Shown in pieces: positions 10,701 to 21,900 of a DNA stretch of 64,000 nucleotides (position 1 is the stretch's first letter; each line of letters begins with the position of its first letter). Under the pieces are notes generated by a model. That model was given only the letters and a program-made list of their open reading frames with translations, ran no database searches and was not told the DNA's origin. Origin of the DNA: Litoditis marina (taxonomy: Eukaryota; Nematoda; Chromadorea; Rhabditida; Rhabditidae); assembly GCA_964036275.1 (NCBI GenBank), contig OZ038434.1, positions 25,341,413 to 25,405,412 of the forward strand. Reading direction: 5' to 3'. The translations under genes and the position numbers were made by a program.

Positions 10701-13700
10701 AAAAATGACCGTTACTTCGTAACCATAGAAAAAGAGTTCAATTAGTATAAAAAACGAGTGTAAAGAAAGTAAAGATTAGTTTTGGATAAATATGTAAAAG
10801 AAATATAAAAGAAGTCCAATAAAAATATTTTGAGGAAAATGCTAATCTCGCTTCTCTTGAAAACAACGGAGTATAAGCTAGATTATTGTGAGTCGCAGTC
10901 AGAAGTTTTCTTCCGACAACCAAAAACTCGGTATCCTTTTTTTGAAATTCTAAACCGAGCGAGATTAGAGTTTTCCTCAAAATATTTTTATTGGACTTCT
11001 TTTATATTTCTTGTACATATTTATCCAAAACTAATCTTTACTTTCTTTACACTCGTTTTCTATACTAATTTTTTGAGGGTTCGTTAATCCCACTAATCAC
11101 TAGTTTGCCATAGACAAGAATCATTAAACAAAGATTAAGATCTGAGAGGTAGTTGGTTGAAAACTTTTGTCTGGTCGTCGTGAACCACGTTTCTATAGTC
11201 GTCGCCAACGAGAAGGCGGAAGGGTACTGTATATCTCACTTTCCGCTGTGTACGCACACATGTCTTCGATTTCAAAGCTTGCCGGATATGTGCACTAATA
11301 ACGCAGTACTTAGCGCCCTGCTACGAAACTTTTCCTCGCAGGTTCGATTCCAGCGAGAGACAGAAATTTATAAATTTGACACTCACTATAACTGTGGTTC
11401 CAGCTGCATAGCCTACGGCACAAATCTGTATTCCTACACAACACTAATTTAGAGTTACAGTAGGCTACCCCCTTCATGTAATGCATACAAACTACAAAAA
11501 ACATTTCAGTCCGATGATTTGGCTGATTTGCATGCTCTCACGTCGGGACTGAAGTCAGTTGTGACCTATTTAGCCGGACAGGGAATGGAACAAGCGAGAA
11601 TGGCCTGTGGCGGGCATGGATACTCAAAGGCCAGTGGAATACCACAGGTGCACGGTAAGTCAAATATCAATTATCGATTTTTTCAGTACTCATAATTTGG
11701 TATACTACCCGTGGTATACGTGAGGCCAATTTCCTCGGTTGCTATTGATTTTTGTAGTTTGTGTTTCACTATGTTCAAAGAAGGAATAGAGAAAAAATCA
11801 ATGAATCGTAACGACGTCTCCTTGCTCTGAATTGCTACCATACCATCGGAAGTAGAGTAGAAATATGTCTTTACTCTGTCTCTATAGGTGTTGCCATCGG
11901 GGGTTGTACGTACGAGGGAGAGAACATGGTCATGCTACTCCAGTTGGCAAGGTGAGCTGGACCAGACCATCTCGCGAGTTTCGTTCTCAGATTTCGCAAC
12001 TTGACCAGTTTGCAGTGGTGAACCCCGGTTGGTTTTAGGGTTCAGTCAATAATTTGGGCCAAATCAAAAACTAAAAGTGCCAAAACTATGACAATGAAAT
12101 GTACCAAAATTAATGGTAAACATGCGTACGTTATTTGCATATATACGAACACTACGAATGTCTTCATGGTTCAGAAACACTAATTCAGATATCTGATGAA
12201 AGCGGCTGGTGGCGCCCGCCGCGGGCAACCCATGGCTTCACTCGTTTCGTATTTGGTGGAACCTGACAACACAAAATCACAAATTGGAACTCCTGGCGAC
12301 AAAAGTGAGTTTTTCGTAAAATTGCTGTGACTTCTGCCTAACTGTTCATGGCTTTATTATCGTAATTTTTCAATTAGACGCCCTAAGTTTCCAAGTAGGT
12401 AAATGGCAAAATTTTGTAATGTAATTTGGTTCTACTATCTCAAAGACTCGTGAAAAGAACTTGCAATTAACAAGAAAAAAACAGAAACTTGGAATAAACC
12501 GACTAAAAAGTTGTCAAGTTACAGAAAGGGACTAAATGGTGATCTGAAATGTGTACTTTATTTCACAAATTCGTATTTGCAGCCTATTCTGCGCATCTGG
12601 CCGCATTCGCGCACATTGCTCGTCGTCAAATTTTCAAATCGTTCGATCGACTCGAATTTCTGCTGAAATCTGGTCAGAAAAGCGAAGAAGCGTGGAACAA
12701 TAATGCGGTTGAAATGCAAAGGGTGAGCGACATTTCTAATAAAATCAAAATATTCATACAGTGGTTTTAGGGTTTGCTAACTGCGCCGGCAAGCCTATTA
12801 GCTTGCTTCATCCCGCTGCTTTCGTAGTTAGATTCCGTTGCTTTCCGGTCAAGATTTGTGAATCACGGAGTTTCTCTTTGCTGGATACCGTACTAGAGAA
12901 TGTGTATCGAAATTGAACCCCAACAAAGATTAGGTCACTATAGTGGGTGCCAAATTTATTAATTTCTGTCTCTCGCCGGAATCGAACCTGCGAGCAAAAT
13001 AATCGTAGCAGGGCGCTAACCACTGCGCTATCAGTACACATAACCGACAAACTTTGGAATCGAAGACATGTGTGCGTACACAGCGGAAAGTGAAATATAC
13101 AGTAAATTTACTCATTTTCATGTTGTGTTGCTATTTGTGCAAAGATAACATATTGTTTGAAGTAGAACCCCCGGCTCAGAAGTAGCCTGATTTCTTGATT
13201 AGTTGTTGTGTATTCATTTTCCGATATATTACGAGGCAATGTTTACTTTTGGAGTACACTTCAGTTCGAACCCACTTATTAGCACACCACATAGTTCAAA
13301 AGAACGAAAAAGCAAAAACGCAAGCTGAAACCAAAAGCATATCACTTCGATTTTATGTTTCACAAGCAGTATGGTATGGTTTCCCTCATAGATAAGACAA
13401 TCGGAAGTAAAAAAATGTGAGAATCACTCACTCATTCTTTACAAATTTCTCTCACTGAGGGTTTTGTTCAGGCCGCCCGTCTGCACACGCGATACTACAT
13501 CGCACGCGCGTTCTACGAACACGTGGAAACTGTTGATAATAAGGTGAGCTCACGTGAGGTACTACTCAGGGGAAAGGTCAAGGGACTATTGGCCCCTAAA
13601 AGGGAGATTTCGGGTAATCGAGTAAACGTGAGCCCAAACGGCCCGAAAAGGGCCGTGAATCTGGTAACGACCACGCTTTGATCGATTTTAGATACAATTG

Positions 13701-15330
13701 TGTTGCACTACTCTAGATTTTCTTTCATTTTCCGAGTAAGTACGCTAGGGTGAGCAGGAAAAAGAAATCAAATCTAGTATTTGAGACGAAAGATGTCATT
13801 CTACGCGGCCCTATTAGGCCCTAATAGGGTGATTTCGGCTACGAAAATCGCAGGCCTAAAAGGTACCTTTTAGGCCCTTGACTTTTCACCTATGTAAATA
13901 TTGAATATTGTGTAAATCACGAAATAAACAACAGTTACTAAATTTAAACCGTAATAATATATACTACAATAATTGTAACCAAGTTCTACTTTCCATGAGT
14001 CATCAAATGTCCCCTGGCAGCCAAATTATACACCTGTTGGCCTGTTACCCATGAGAACAGCCCGGTCAATTAGCACTATGAATTTGGGAAAAGTGAATCC
14101 TAGAATTCAGTTATATATTCAATATTGGAAGAAATGAGTTGTATTCATTCACAGGCTGTCAGAGACGTCTTGAGCCAGCTGCTGCATCTCCATTTGAACT
14201 ATGAACTCATCGACTGCGCCACGTATCTCTGCGAGGTGGGTTGTATTTTACTAGTAAAAACACGTTTTTCTCAAGCTTCACGTGACAAAACGTGAACTCT
14301 GATCTTCCTTTCCAAAGTGCAACCACTTGGCGTTAATTTTTAACAATTCCATTTTCCCAACTTAAAAGCACTCAAGCCACATATTGTGTGCTCATCCTGT
14401 CAGATTGGGTAATCACAACCTATGTCAGATGATCGAATAGTTCAAAAATCAAATGTTACGTTTATCAAATGTTACGTTTCTATAAGACAATTTCACAGTT
14501 TTGATTGCAAAGTTTTCGGAAACATACCAAAAGAAAAAACGTGTATTTTTTCCGAATGTTTCAGAATAACTACTTGAATAGCACCCAACTGGATTGGATG
14601 AAAAACGACATGTATCGATTATTGGCGGAAATTCGACCAAATGCGGTGTCAATTGTGGATTCGTGGGATTTCTCGGATAGAGAACTTAGATCGGTGAATA
14701 TCTATAAATCGTCTACAAATCCCTTTTATAAACACTCATTTCTTTATGTTGGTCGTGTCTCCTGCAAAACATTTACAACAACACTACCTTTTCAATTAGC
14801 GAAACAAGGATTTGACATTTATGATCAAAACGAATTAAACTCAATGAATAATCTAGTTTATTGATTATCGATTACGTTTAATAATCGATTTTGCAGGTTC
14901 TTGGTAGGAAGGACGGACATGTCTATGAAAATCTGTACAAATGGGCAAAGCAGAGTCAACTGAATAGGGAAGAGGTAGATCTAAATTTTCACGTTACAAT
15001 CAATAATCTAGTATAACGTGTTTTCGACCCAGTACTCAAAACTGTCACAACCTTTATTCTCGGGTCCAATTCGAAACTTGCGGCTTAACTGGATGTGTTT
15101 TGGATTTGAACTGGTTCAAACAATTTTTTCGGAAATGTTCTCCGTGGTTCATCCATCTTGAAGGAACGATTGCAACAAGCTCATTTCAACAATATGAAAT
15201 GTGAAAGTTGCATTCTAATTCAAAAAATTTAATAAATTTTTAACAAATTTTTCATTTTCAGGTCACACCAGTGTTCGAAAAACACCTGAAACCGATGATG
15301 GAAAAAGCCAGAGAACAGAGCAAATTGTGA
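4703..15330 (+). CDS. acox-1: Peroxisomal acyl-CoA oxidase, complete 20-exon gene
   Basis: Oxidises acyl-CoA to trans-2-enoyl-CoA using FAD and O2, releasing H2O2, in peroxisomes. Exons: 4703-4816, 5055-5183, 5501-5577, 6173-6245, 6669-6756, 7012-7105, 7319-7452, 7792-7907, 8408-8500, 9048-9124, 9592-9736, 11510-11654, 11888-11951, 12189-12304, 12583-12722, 13472-13543, 14155-14235, 14565-14693, 14897-14974, 15262-15330. They sum to 2034 nt (677 residues), the usual family length, with every phase consistent. Visible landmarks: N-terminal [24 protein letters not shown] (153-161) of the flavin/acyl-CoA site; WWPGNLGK (192-199); [12 protein letters not shown] followed by YEGEN, where Glu438 aligns with the family's catalytic glutamate; and C-terminal QSKL, a type 1 peroxisomal signal. 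Caenorhabditis relatives act as dimers in ascaroside side-chain shortening; that role here is inference. Many introns hold transposon copies. Paralogue identity is unresolved. Confidence 0.95.
5932..6154. mobile_element. Inverted-repeat element, CATTCCCACTGA family, copy 1
   Basis: About 220 bp with ends ATAGTTTGTGTCATTCCCAC and, inverted, TAGGAATGACCGCAACTAT. Inside the ends are CATTGGCAC and GTGCCAAGA arms. It fills much of intron 3 of the complete oxidase gene and ends 18 bp before the exon 4 acceptor. Other copies are at 24505-24752 and 43165-43396. Confidence 0.8.
6250..6435 (+). mobile_element. tRNA-like inverted-terminal-repeat element, copy 3
   Basis: Starts TATAGTCTTCGCCAACGG and ends GGCACTCACTATAG. 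It has A box AGCGCAGTGGTTAGCG and B box GGTTCGATTCC. It begins four or five bases after the last base of exon 4, so the splice donor of intron 4 sits at the element boundary. Confidence 0.85.
8501..9047 (+). other. Intron 9 of the complete oxidase gene, with a palindromic element at 8879-8997
   Basis: The 547 bp intron has no coding evidence. At 8879-8997 an imperfect inverted repeat starts GAGGCCGTATGCATG and ends GATGCCTACGGCCTC. Inner arms are AAGCTATATCCCGGCC and GGGATGGCATTCC. It is GC-rich relative to its surroundings. It is related in style, and in its CGGCCTCAG flank, to the element at 3052-3213. Confidence 0.65.
9269..9467 (-). mobile_element. tRNA-like inverted-terminal-repeat element, copy 4
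   Basis: In intron 10 of the complete oxidase gene. On the minus strand the B box reads GGTTCGAACCC. The left end is GCTATAGTAAGTGCCAAATT and the right end GGCAACGACTACAG. Confidence 0.85.
9754..9926. mobile_element. Palindromic element, GCTAGAAGATCCCGG family, copy 2 (diverged)
   Basis: Starts GAGTACGTTGACCAGAACATT and ends GATGTTCTAGCGTATACGTA. The centre is CATCCCGCCGGGATG, as in the copies at 3052 and 63601. It starts about 18 bp after the last base of exon 11 of the oxidase gene and opens intron 11 (9737-11509). Confidence 0.75.
10740..11070. mobile_element. 331-bp foldback element in oxidase intron 11
   Basis: Arms of about 115 bp are nearly perfect inverted copies: the left begins AATTAGTATAAAAAACGAGTG and the right ends CGTTTTCTATACTAATT. 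Both arms contain AGTCCAATAAAAATATTTTGAG or its complement. The loop is about 100 bp. Reading frames on both strands end in the same peptide because the arms mirror each other, so they are not genes. No second copy is seen in the window. Confidence 0.85.
11193..11390 (+). mobile_element. tRNA-like inverted-terminal-repeat element, copy 5
   Basis: In intron 11, shortly before exon 12. Starts CTATAGTCGTCGCCAACG and ends GACACTCACTATA. The A box is weakened (AACGCAGTACTTAGCG); the B box GGTTCGATTCC is intact. Confidence 0.85.
12938..13104 (-). mobile_element. tRNA-like inverted-terminal-repeat element, copy 6, truncated
   Basis: In intron 15. The CTATAGTGGGTGCCAAATT end, A box and B box are intact on the minus strand. 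Similarity stops after the ATATACAGTA segment, so the GGAAAGGCGGG...GTCGTC end is missing. Confidence 0.85.
13572..13887. mobile_element. Imperfect inverted repeat in oxidase intron 16
   Basis: The left part reads GAAAGGTCAAGGGACTATTG and the right part GGCCCTTGACTTTTCACC. Several GGCCCTAAAAGG-type blocks lie between. This fits a decayed foldback element. No coding evidence is seen in the intron (13544-14154). Confidence 0.55.
14258..14345. repeat. CACTTGGCGTTAATT repeat, isolated copy in oxidase intron 17
   Basis: Shares TTACTAGTAAAAACACG, CTTCACGTGACAAAACGTGA and GTGCAACCACTTGGCGTTAA with the degenerate tandem copies at 24338-25230. Confidence 0.65.
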
Positions 15331-15493
15331 TTATAGATTTTTCAAGTTTACAATTTCTGCAATCTTTCTCAACCGAATAGTTGTTGAACAACACCACAAT
15401 TTATAGTTATATAAATAACAGATGTATTTTACAATAGGTAGCAAGCAAGTTCGAATCGATGGTTTTATGCAAAATGTAGCCTACAAGGTGTTA

Positions 15494-15503
15494 AATAAAT
15501 AAA
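15494..15503 (+). terminator. Polyadenylation signal(s) for the complete oxidase gene
   Basis: Overlapping AATAAATAAA about 165 bp after the TGA at 15328-15330. This is the nearest canonical signal downstream. Confidence 0.6.
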
Positions 15504-15658
15504 TATGTAACAGACGTGACTACTACAATATTACTTTCGAGCATTTCGTAAGTTTTGAGACATATAAACAACATTGTATCTTTCTGCTGTAATTTATACG
15601 TTTTAGACAAAAGTTATATAAAATCGTTTCGACCCTGATTCAAGACGATTTTGGTGTT

Positions 15659-15703
15659 GTTCTCAGAGGGTTGGGTCATCATCAGTTGAACCCCTCTGAG
15701 AAC
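15659..15703. repeat. Hairpin with TTCTCAGAGGG arms
   Basis: TTCTCAGAGGGTTGGGTCATC is followed by ATCAGTTGAACCCCTCTGAG and AAC, giving near-complementary arms of about 18 nt with a short loop. It is about 330 bp downstream of the oxidase stop codon and beyond its polyadenylation signal. Confidence 0.6.
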
Positions 15704-15871
15704 TTGAAAAACAGGACGAGAAGACTTACCACCGTCTTCTGACGAAGAATGAGTAAAAATGGCATTGCTTTCACTTCATTGCACATTCAAGCTCGAGAGC
15801 TGTTATACGTGTTTCCACCTTACCAAGAAAACTGGTGAAAGGCAGCTGGGGCGAATTCGCCAGACCAACTC

Positions 15872-15981
15872 TATTGTTATATTTATTTAAAACAAAAATA
15901 TTTGTTGACGGAAATATTTTTATGTTGCGGATGACGGATGCGGAAACGGAAATATTTTTGTTTTAAATAAATATAACAATA
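15872..15981. mobile_element. 110-bp element with perfect 32-bp inverted arms
   Basis: The left arm (15872-15903) starts TATTGTTATATTTATTTAAA and the right arm (15950-15981) is its exact reverse complement. The 46-bp centre is rich in GACGGA/GCGGA words. A short MITE or foldback element is likely. No other copy is seen here. Confidence 0.8.
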
Positions 15982-16953
15982 AAAGTTTCATAGTTGTGTT
16001 GTGCTCTTAGACCAAACTACAAGTCACCTTCGACTCTTTGTTTTCTTACCAACATCCCCTTTTTCTAATTCTCAAAAGTTTGAGGTTGAATCGTCCAACT
16101 CGTTTCTGCAAACGGATGCGCGTGGTTTTGTTTATTTTTCCAACATTCGCCCACATTTTGTAATCGAGAGAAGTTACACAAAATGCGCTTCATTTTAACG
16201 GATCTCATTACCCCTTTGTGACGTAATTTCCAATTGAGACAAACGGGGCGGGGCTTGGAAGGATGCCAAAGGTTCGAGAGGTTTTGAGGTGCACATTAGT
16301 TATATACGGTAGAGGTAAAGTTCAGGAGATCGGAGAGTTTTGTAGATTCCCCCCCCCCCCCTCTGGTCGAAAACATCTTGAGAAGAAGCTGTAGTACAGA
16401 TGCGATTGTAGGTTTTTCTCAGGCCTTGCTTCAGTCAGACAGAAAGTCAGAGAGGTGTGAATTTGAATTGACCACTGATTTGAGATTTGAGCGACAAATC
16501 TTATATTCGCGATATTCATCCTGCTCTTTCGAGAGGATTCCAAAAATTGAGATAAACTCATAATTTTTCGTCTGCACGGAAATCTTTAGTAAAAGGCGAA
16601 AGATTTTCACGGTTAAATGCAGACGAAACAGAGATATCAAAACTTTAAAGATTGAATGACTAACGTCTAGTTGTGTCGTACTTAATCTTGGTTCATTAGA
16701 TAGTGTGCATGGTGAGCGAGAGATGAGAGAGCGCAGACATTTGCGCGAAAGTCTGACAACAATGTTTGAAAAAATGTAGGAGCGATTTTCATTTTCGGCT
16801 CCAGAACGTTGTAGAACACACGAAGCTTCATATTTTTCGTATTAGAAATGTGCAATTCGTTCTATAACCGAAAAGTTCAATGGCAGCGACCTCCCGATTT
16901 TCATCTCCATTTGAACTTATTGAACTCCTTTTCTATGGCCAATGCCCCAAGGA

Positions 16954-17259
16954 ACCCGGTATTTCGTTAATCCTATCAAGTAACCTTAACCGGGTTACCT
17001 GGTTAACCCTTTTATTAACCCCGTTGTAACCATCTTTTGAAATGTCTTTTGGGGGGAATTGGGGTTAAAGCAGGACGATTATGTGGACCAATCCAGTGTC
17101 GACGGTCCTTTAAACTGCATTTAAAGAATGTATTGCTGTTTGAAGGACTGAAGCGTTAGGATCGGACCACATGATCGTCCTTCTTTAAGTGGTTAACAAA
17201 AGGGTTGACCAAGTAACCCGGTTGATGTTTAACTGCTAGAGTTACCAAAATACAGGGTT
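16954..17259. mobile_element. GGTTACC-type inverted-repeat element, interrupted by a second element
   Basis: The left part has ACCCGGTATTTCG and AACCGGGTTACCTGGTTAACC; the right part has the inverted forms GGTTGACCAAGTAACCCGG and AAATACAGGGTT. A separate 124-bp TTAA-ended element sits inside at 17065-17188. The composition resembles the palindrome at 35907-36144. Confidence 0.6.
17065..17188. mobile_element. 124-bp TTAA-ended element, copy 1 (nested)
   Basis: Ends are TTAAAGCAGGACGATTATG and, inverted, ATGATCGTCCTTCTTTAA. The inside has GGTCCTTTAAACTGC and its inverse. A copy of the same length is at 47548-47671. TTAA at both ends suggests a TTAA target, as for piggyBac-like transposases, but none is encoded here. 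Confidence 0.8.
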
Positions 17260-18910
17260 AAATAAAGAATTCGCCCTTTTCTATTTCTCATACAGTAGTT
17301 AGGTGAAAACATCGGTTTTTACACTCGTTTTTTTTACTAATGTCGATAATGTTCTTTGAACATTCACCCCTCTATTGGTTAGTTAGTAGAAATGTTGTGA
17401 CATTATTTGACTTTCGAAAGCAATAAATGAACATCCCGTGACTTGTGAAAGTCGAATTTTCATCAAGAGAGTAGATTTCAAGTAATTAAAAACAAGTGAA
17501 AGTCATTTTCAAAAGTAGTCTTTTCGAAAAACTCTTTAGTGTGAGCTCAGAGCGAAACTAATCGAAGCGGTACGTATTGATTTGCTCTTCTGTGTGTGTA
17601 TTTTGATCCCGCTGAATTTTGGTCGTGACATCAAAGTACAACTTATATATGCTCATTCCCTACAAACTAGTTGATTTAGTGGTCAATTATTGTAAATTTT
17701 ACAAAATGTACAAAACACGTGTTGTTTCTTGGTGAAAGTAGAAAATGTGTAATTATCACTCGCGACCTGATGAATACAATCAACAACTGATTTTCACGTT
17801 TCACGTGAACTTCATTCATTCCTAGTAAACCCCGTTGTTACTTTTTATAAACTTAGGACTGACTTAAGACTTTGCCCAGGAACCAAAAGTTCTTTGTACT
17901 TTTTGTACAATTTTTGTAGTTTAAATAGTTGTTTATCAACTTTCGAGATATAAAATTTTGTCTGAGTAACTTCCTAGTACATCTCAATTTCGGTGTGAAT
18001 TAGCAATTGAATACAACTACAAAACTTTCGTCGTACTTTTGATAGAAGTCTGGAGTCTACCATTGAATCAACATGTTTTCAAGTAAGTGTTCTATCTCGC
18101 TTTGAATTGCATTATTTCACGTAGTTGGCAAAGAACAGTTTTCTGAAACAGAACCCATTTAACTAATAATTTTACTCAATTCGCTACTTGCTTTTCCTGA
18201 TGATACAAAACAGGAGTGTACACCATTTTATATTGCGAGAGTAAGATGATGAATGCTCATCTAATTATGGGATTCGAAGTAGCATGAAAAAATACACACC
18301 AAAACTACCTAAAAAGATTCAAAATAGCGTTAATTTTTGTTTTTAGAATAACTTTTTTCAGTCTGTTTAAACATTCTTCTGGGAGCAGCACCAGGCAGAT
18401 CGAAATAAAATCCAACTTTCTTATAATCACAAACACAAACAAACAACTATCTCTCGTATCTCGTGAAATTATATCTCGTCAGATAATAATTCTCAGTTTT
18501 TACCGTAGTTTCACACGTTTTTCAAAGGAACAAGCACAATGTTTTGAGTGTTTTGGATAACTGAATTTTCAGCTCGGAAAGTTTCAACAACTTCTTCAAC
18601 AATCAGATTTCACGTCAAAATCCCACGTTTAGTAAAAATAACACATTGGATCAGTTAGGTTTTCGAATGTACTTGATATGTGATTGAGTTTTCAGCTTGA
18701 AAAATTGCAACGTCCTCCTCAATTTAACGTTCTACGTGTATCCCATTTCACGTGAAAATCCCACGTTTACGTGAAAGAACATATTGGTTCAGTTCGTTTT
18801 TCGAGTGTTCTCGATGTAAAAGAGCCTTTCGTTACATGTTTACTTAGCAGTAATTCAATCTGTGTATAATATCGTATCACGAGCATTGCGTATCATTTGA
18901 CTACTTCCCC

Positions 18911-21900
18911 TTTTTTGGGAAACCGCGCTTTTCAAAGAACAATTTGCTCACGAAATGCTCATTCTGAAATAAAATGATTGTTGATGTTTCTAAAACACAG
19001 TTTTTTGATTCTTAAGATTGAACCACTTACTCTTTTTTTGGGAAACCGCGCTTTTCAAAGAACAATTTGCTCACGAAATGCTCATTCTGAAATAAAATGA
19101 TCGTTGATGTTTCTAAAACACAGTTTTTTGATTCTTAAGATTGAACCACTTACTCTTTTTTTGGGAAACCGCGCTTTTCAAAGAACAATTTGCTCACGAA
19201 ATGCTCATTCTGAAATAAAATGATTGTTGATGTTTCTAAAATACAGTTTTTTTTTTGGTTCTCAAGATTAATTGAACTACTTACTCTTTTTTTGGGAAAC
19301 CGCGCTTTTCAAAGAACAATTTGCTCACGAAATGCTCATTCTGAAATAAAATGATCGTTGATGTTTCTAAAATACAGTTTTTTTTTTGGTTCTCAAGATT
19401 AATTGAACTACTTACTCTTTTTTTGGGAAACCGCGCTTTTCAAAGAACAATTTGCTCACGAAATGCTCATTCTGAAATAAAATGATTGTTGATGTTTCTA
19501 AAACACAGTTTTTTGATTCTTAAGATTGAACCACTTACTCTTTTTTTGGGAAACCGCGCTTTTCAAAGAACAATTTGCTCACGAAATGCTCATTCTGAAA
19601 TAAAATGATCGTTGATGTTTGTAAAATACAGTTTTTTGATTCTTAAGATTGAACCACTTACTCTTTTTTTGGGAAACCGCGCTTTTCAAAGAACAATTTG
19701 CTCACGAAATGCTCATTCTGAAATAAAATGATTGTTGATGTTTCTAAAACACAGTTTTTTGATTCTTAAGATTGAACCACTTACTCTTTTTTTGGGAAAC
19801 CGCGCTTTTCAAAGAACAATTTGCTCACGAAATGCTCATTCTGAAATAAAATGATCGTTGATGTTTGTAAAATACAGTTTTTTGATTCTTAAGATTGAAC
19901 CACTTACTCTTTTTTTGGGAAACCGCGCTTTTCAAAGAACAATTTGCTCACGAAATGCTCATTCTGAAATAAAATGATTGTTGATGTTTCTAAAACACAG
20001 TTTTTTGATTCTTAAGATTGAACCACTTACTCTTTTTTTGGGAAACCGCGCTTTTCAAAGAACAATTTGCTCACGAAATGCTCATTCTGAAATAAAATGA
20101 TCGTTGATGTTTCTAAAACACAGTTTTTTAATTCTTAAGATTGAACCACTTACTCTTTTTTTGGGAAACCGCGCTTTTCAAAGAACAATTTGCTCACGAA
20201 ATGCTCATTCTGAAATAAAATGATCGTTGATGTTTCTAAAATACAGTTTTTTTTTTGGTTCTCAAGATTAATTGAACTACTTACTCTTTTTTTGGGAAAC
20301 CGCGCTTTTCAAAGAACAATTTGCTCACGAAATGCTCATTCTGAAATAAAATGATCGTTGATGTTTCTAAAATACAGTTTTTTTTTGGTTCTCAAGATTA
20401 ATTGAACTACTTACTCTTTTTTTGGGAAACCGCGCTTTTCAAAGAACAATTTGCTCACGAAATGCTCATTCTGAAATAAAATGATCGTTGATGTTTCTAA
20501 AATACAGTTTTTTTTTTGGTTCTCAAGATTAATTGAACTACTTACTCTTTTTTTGGGAAACCGCGCTTTTCAAAGAACAATTTGCTCACGAAATGCTCAT
20601 TCTGAAATAAAATGATTGTTGATGTTTCTAAAACACAGTTTTTTGATTCTTAAGATTGAACCACTTACTCTTTTTTTGGGAAACCGCGCTTTTCAAAGAA
20701 CAATTTGCTCACGAAATGCTCATTCTGAAATAAAATGATCGTTGATGTTTGTAAAATACAGTTTTTTGATTCTTAAGATTGAACCACTTACTCTTTTTTT
20801 GGGAAACCGCGCTTTTCAAAGAACAATTTGCTCACGAAATGCTCATTCTGAAATAAAATGATTGTTGATGTTTCTAAAACACAGTTTTTTGATTCTTAAG
20901 ATTGAACCACTTACTCTTTTTTTGGGAAACCGCGCTTTTCAAAGAACAATTTGCTCACGAAATGCTCATTCTGAAATAAAATGATCGTTGATGTTTGTAA
21001 AATACAGTTTTTTGATTCTTAAGATTGAACCACTTACTCTTTTTTTGGGAAACCGCGCTTTTCAAAGAACAATTTGCTCACGAAATGCTCATTCTGAAAT
21101 AAAATGATCGTTGATGTTTGTAAAATACAGTTTTTTGATTCTTAAGATTGAACTACTTACTCTTTTTTTGGGAAACCGCGCTTTTCAAAGAACAATTTGC
21201 TCACGAAATGCTCATTCTGAAATAAAATGATCGTTGATGTTTCTAAAATACAGTTTTTTTTTTGGTTCTCAAGATTAATTGAACTACTTACTCTTTTTTT
21301 GGGAAACCGCGCTTTTCAAAGAACAATTTGCTCACGAAATGCTCATTCTGAAATAAAATGATTGTTGATGTTTCTAAAACACAGTTTTTTGATTCTTAAG
21401 ATTGAACCACTTACTCTTTTTTTGGGAAACCGCGCTTTTCAAAGAACAATTTGCTCACGAAATGCTCATTCTGAAATAAAATGATCGTTGATGTTTGTAA
21501 AATACAGTTTTTTGATTCTTAAGATTGAACCACTTACTCTTTTTTTGGGAAACCGCGCTTTTCAAAGAACAATTTGCTCACGAAATGCTCATTCTGAAAT
21601 AAAATGATTGTTGATGTTTCTAAAACACAGTTTTTTGATTCTTAAGATTGAACCACTTACTCTTTTTTTGGGAAACCGCGCTTTTCAAAGAACAATTTGC
21701 TCACGAAATGCTCATTCTGAAATAAAATGATCGTTGATGTTTGTAAAATACAGTTTTTTGATTCTTAAGATTGAACCACTTACTCTTTTTTTGGGAAACC
21801 GCGCTTTTCAAAGAACAATTTGCTCACGAAATGCTCATTCTGAAATAAAATGATTGTTGATGTTTCTAAAACACAGTTTTTTGATTCTTAAGATTGAACC

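Larger units (their letters stand above)
15331..18910. other. Intergenic region downstream of the oxidase genes
   Basis: No gene recognised. It contains a GTTCTCAGAGGG hairpin (15659-15703), a perfect 32-bp-armed inverted repeat (15872-15981), a run of C residues near 16350, a nested pair of inverted-repeat elements (16954-17259), and AT-rich sequence with many CACGTGA-type words near 18.5-18.8 kb. Short open frames at 16.0-16.6 kb lack splice support or family resemblance. Confidence 0.6.

Noticed and set aside
10738..11087. Two opposed genes with identical C-termini
   Set aside because: They mirror each other because the arms of the foldback element are inverted copies. There is no other coding evidence.
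18917..18930. E2F-type binding site in the satellite unit (GGGAAACCGCGC)
   Set aside because: The order of the A and GC blocks does not match TTTSSCGC or its complement.
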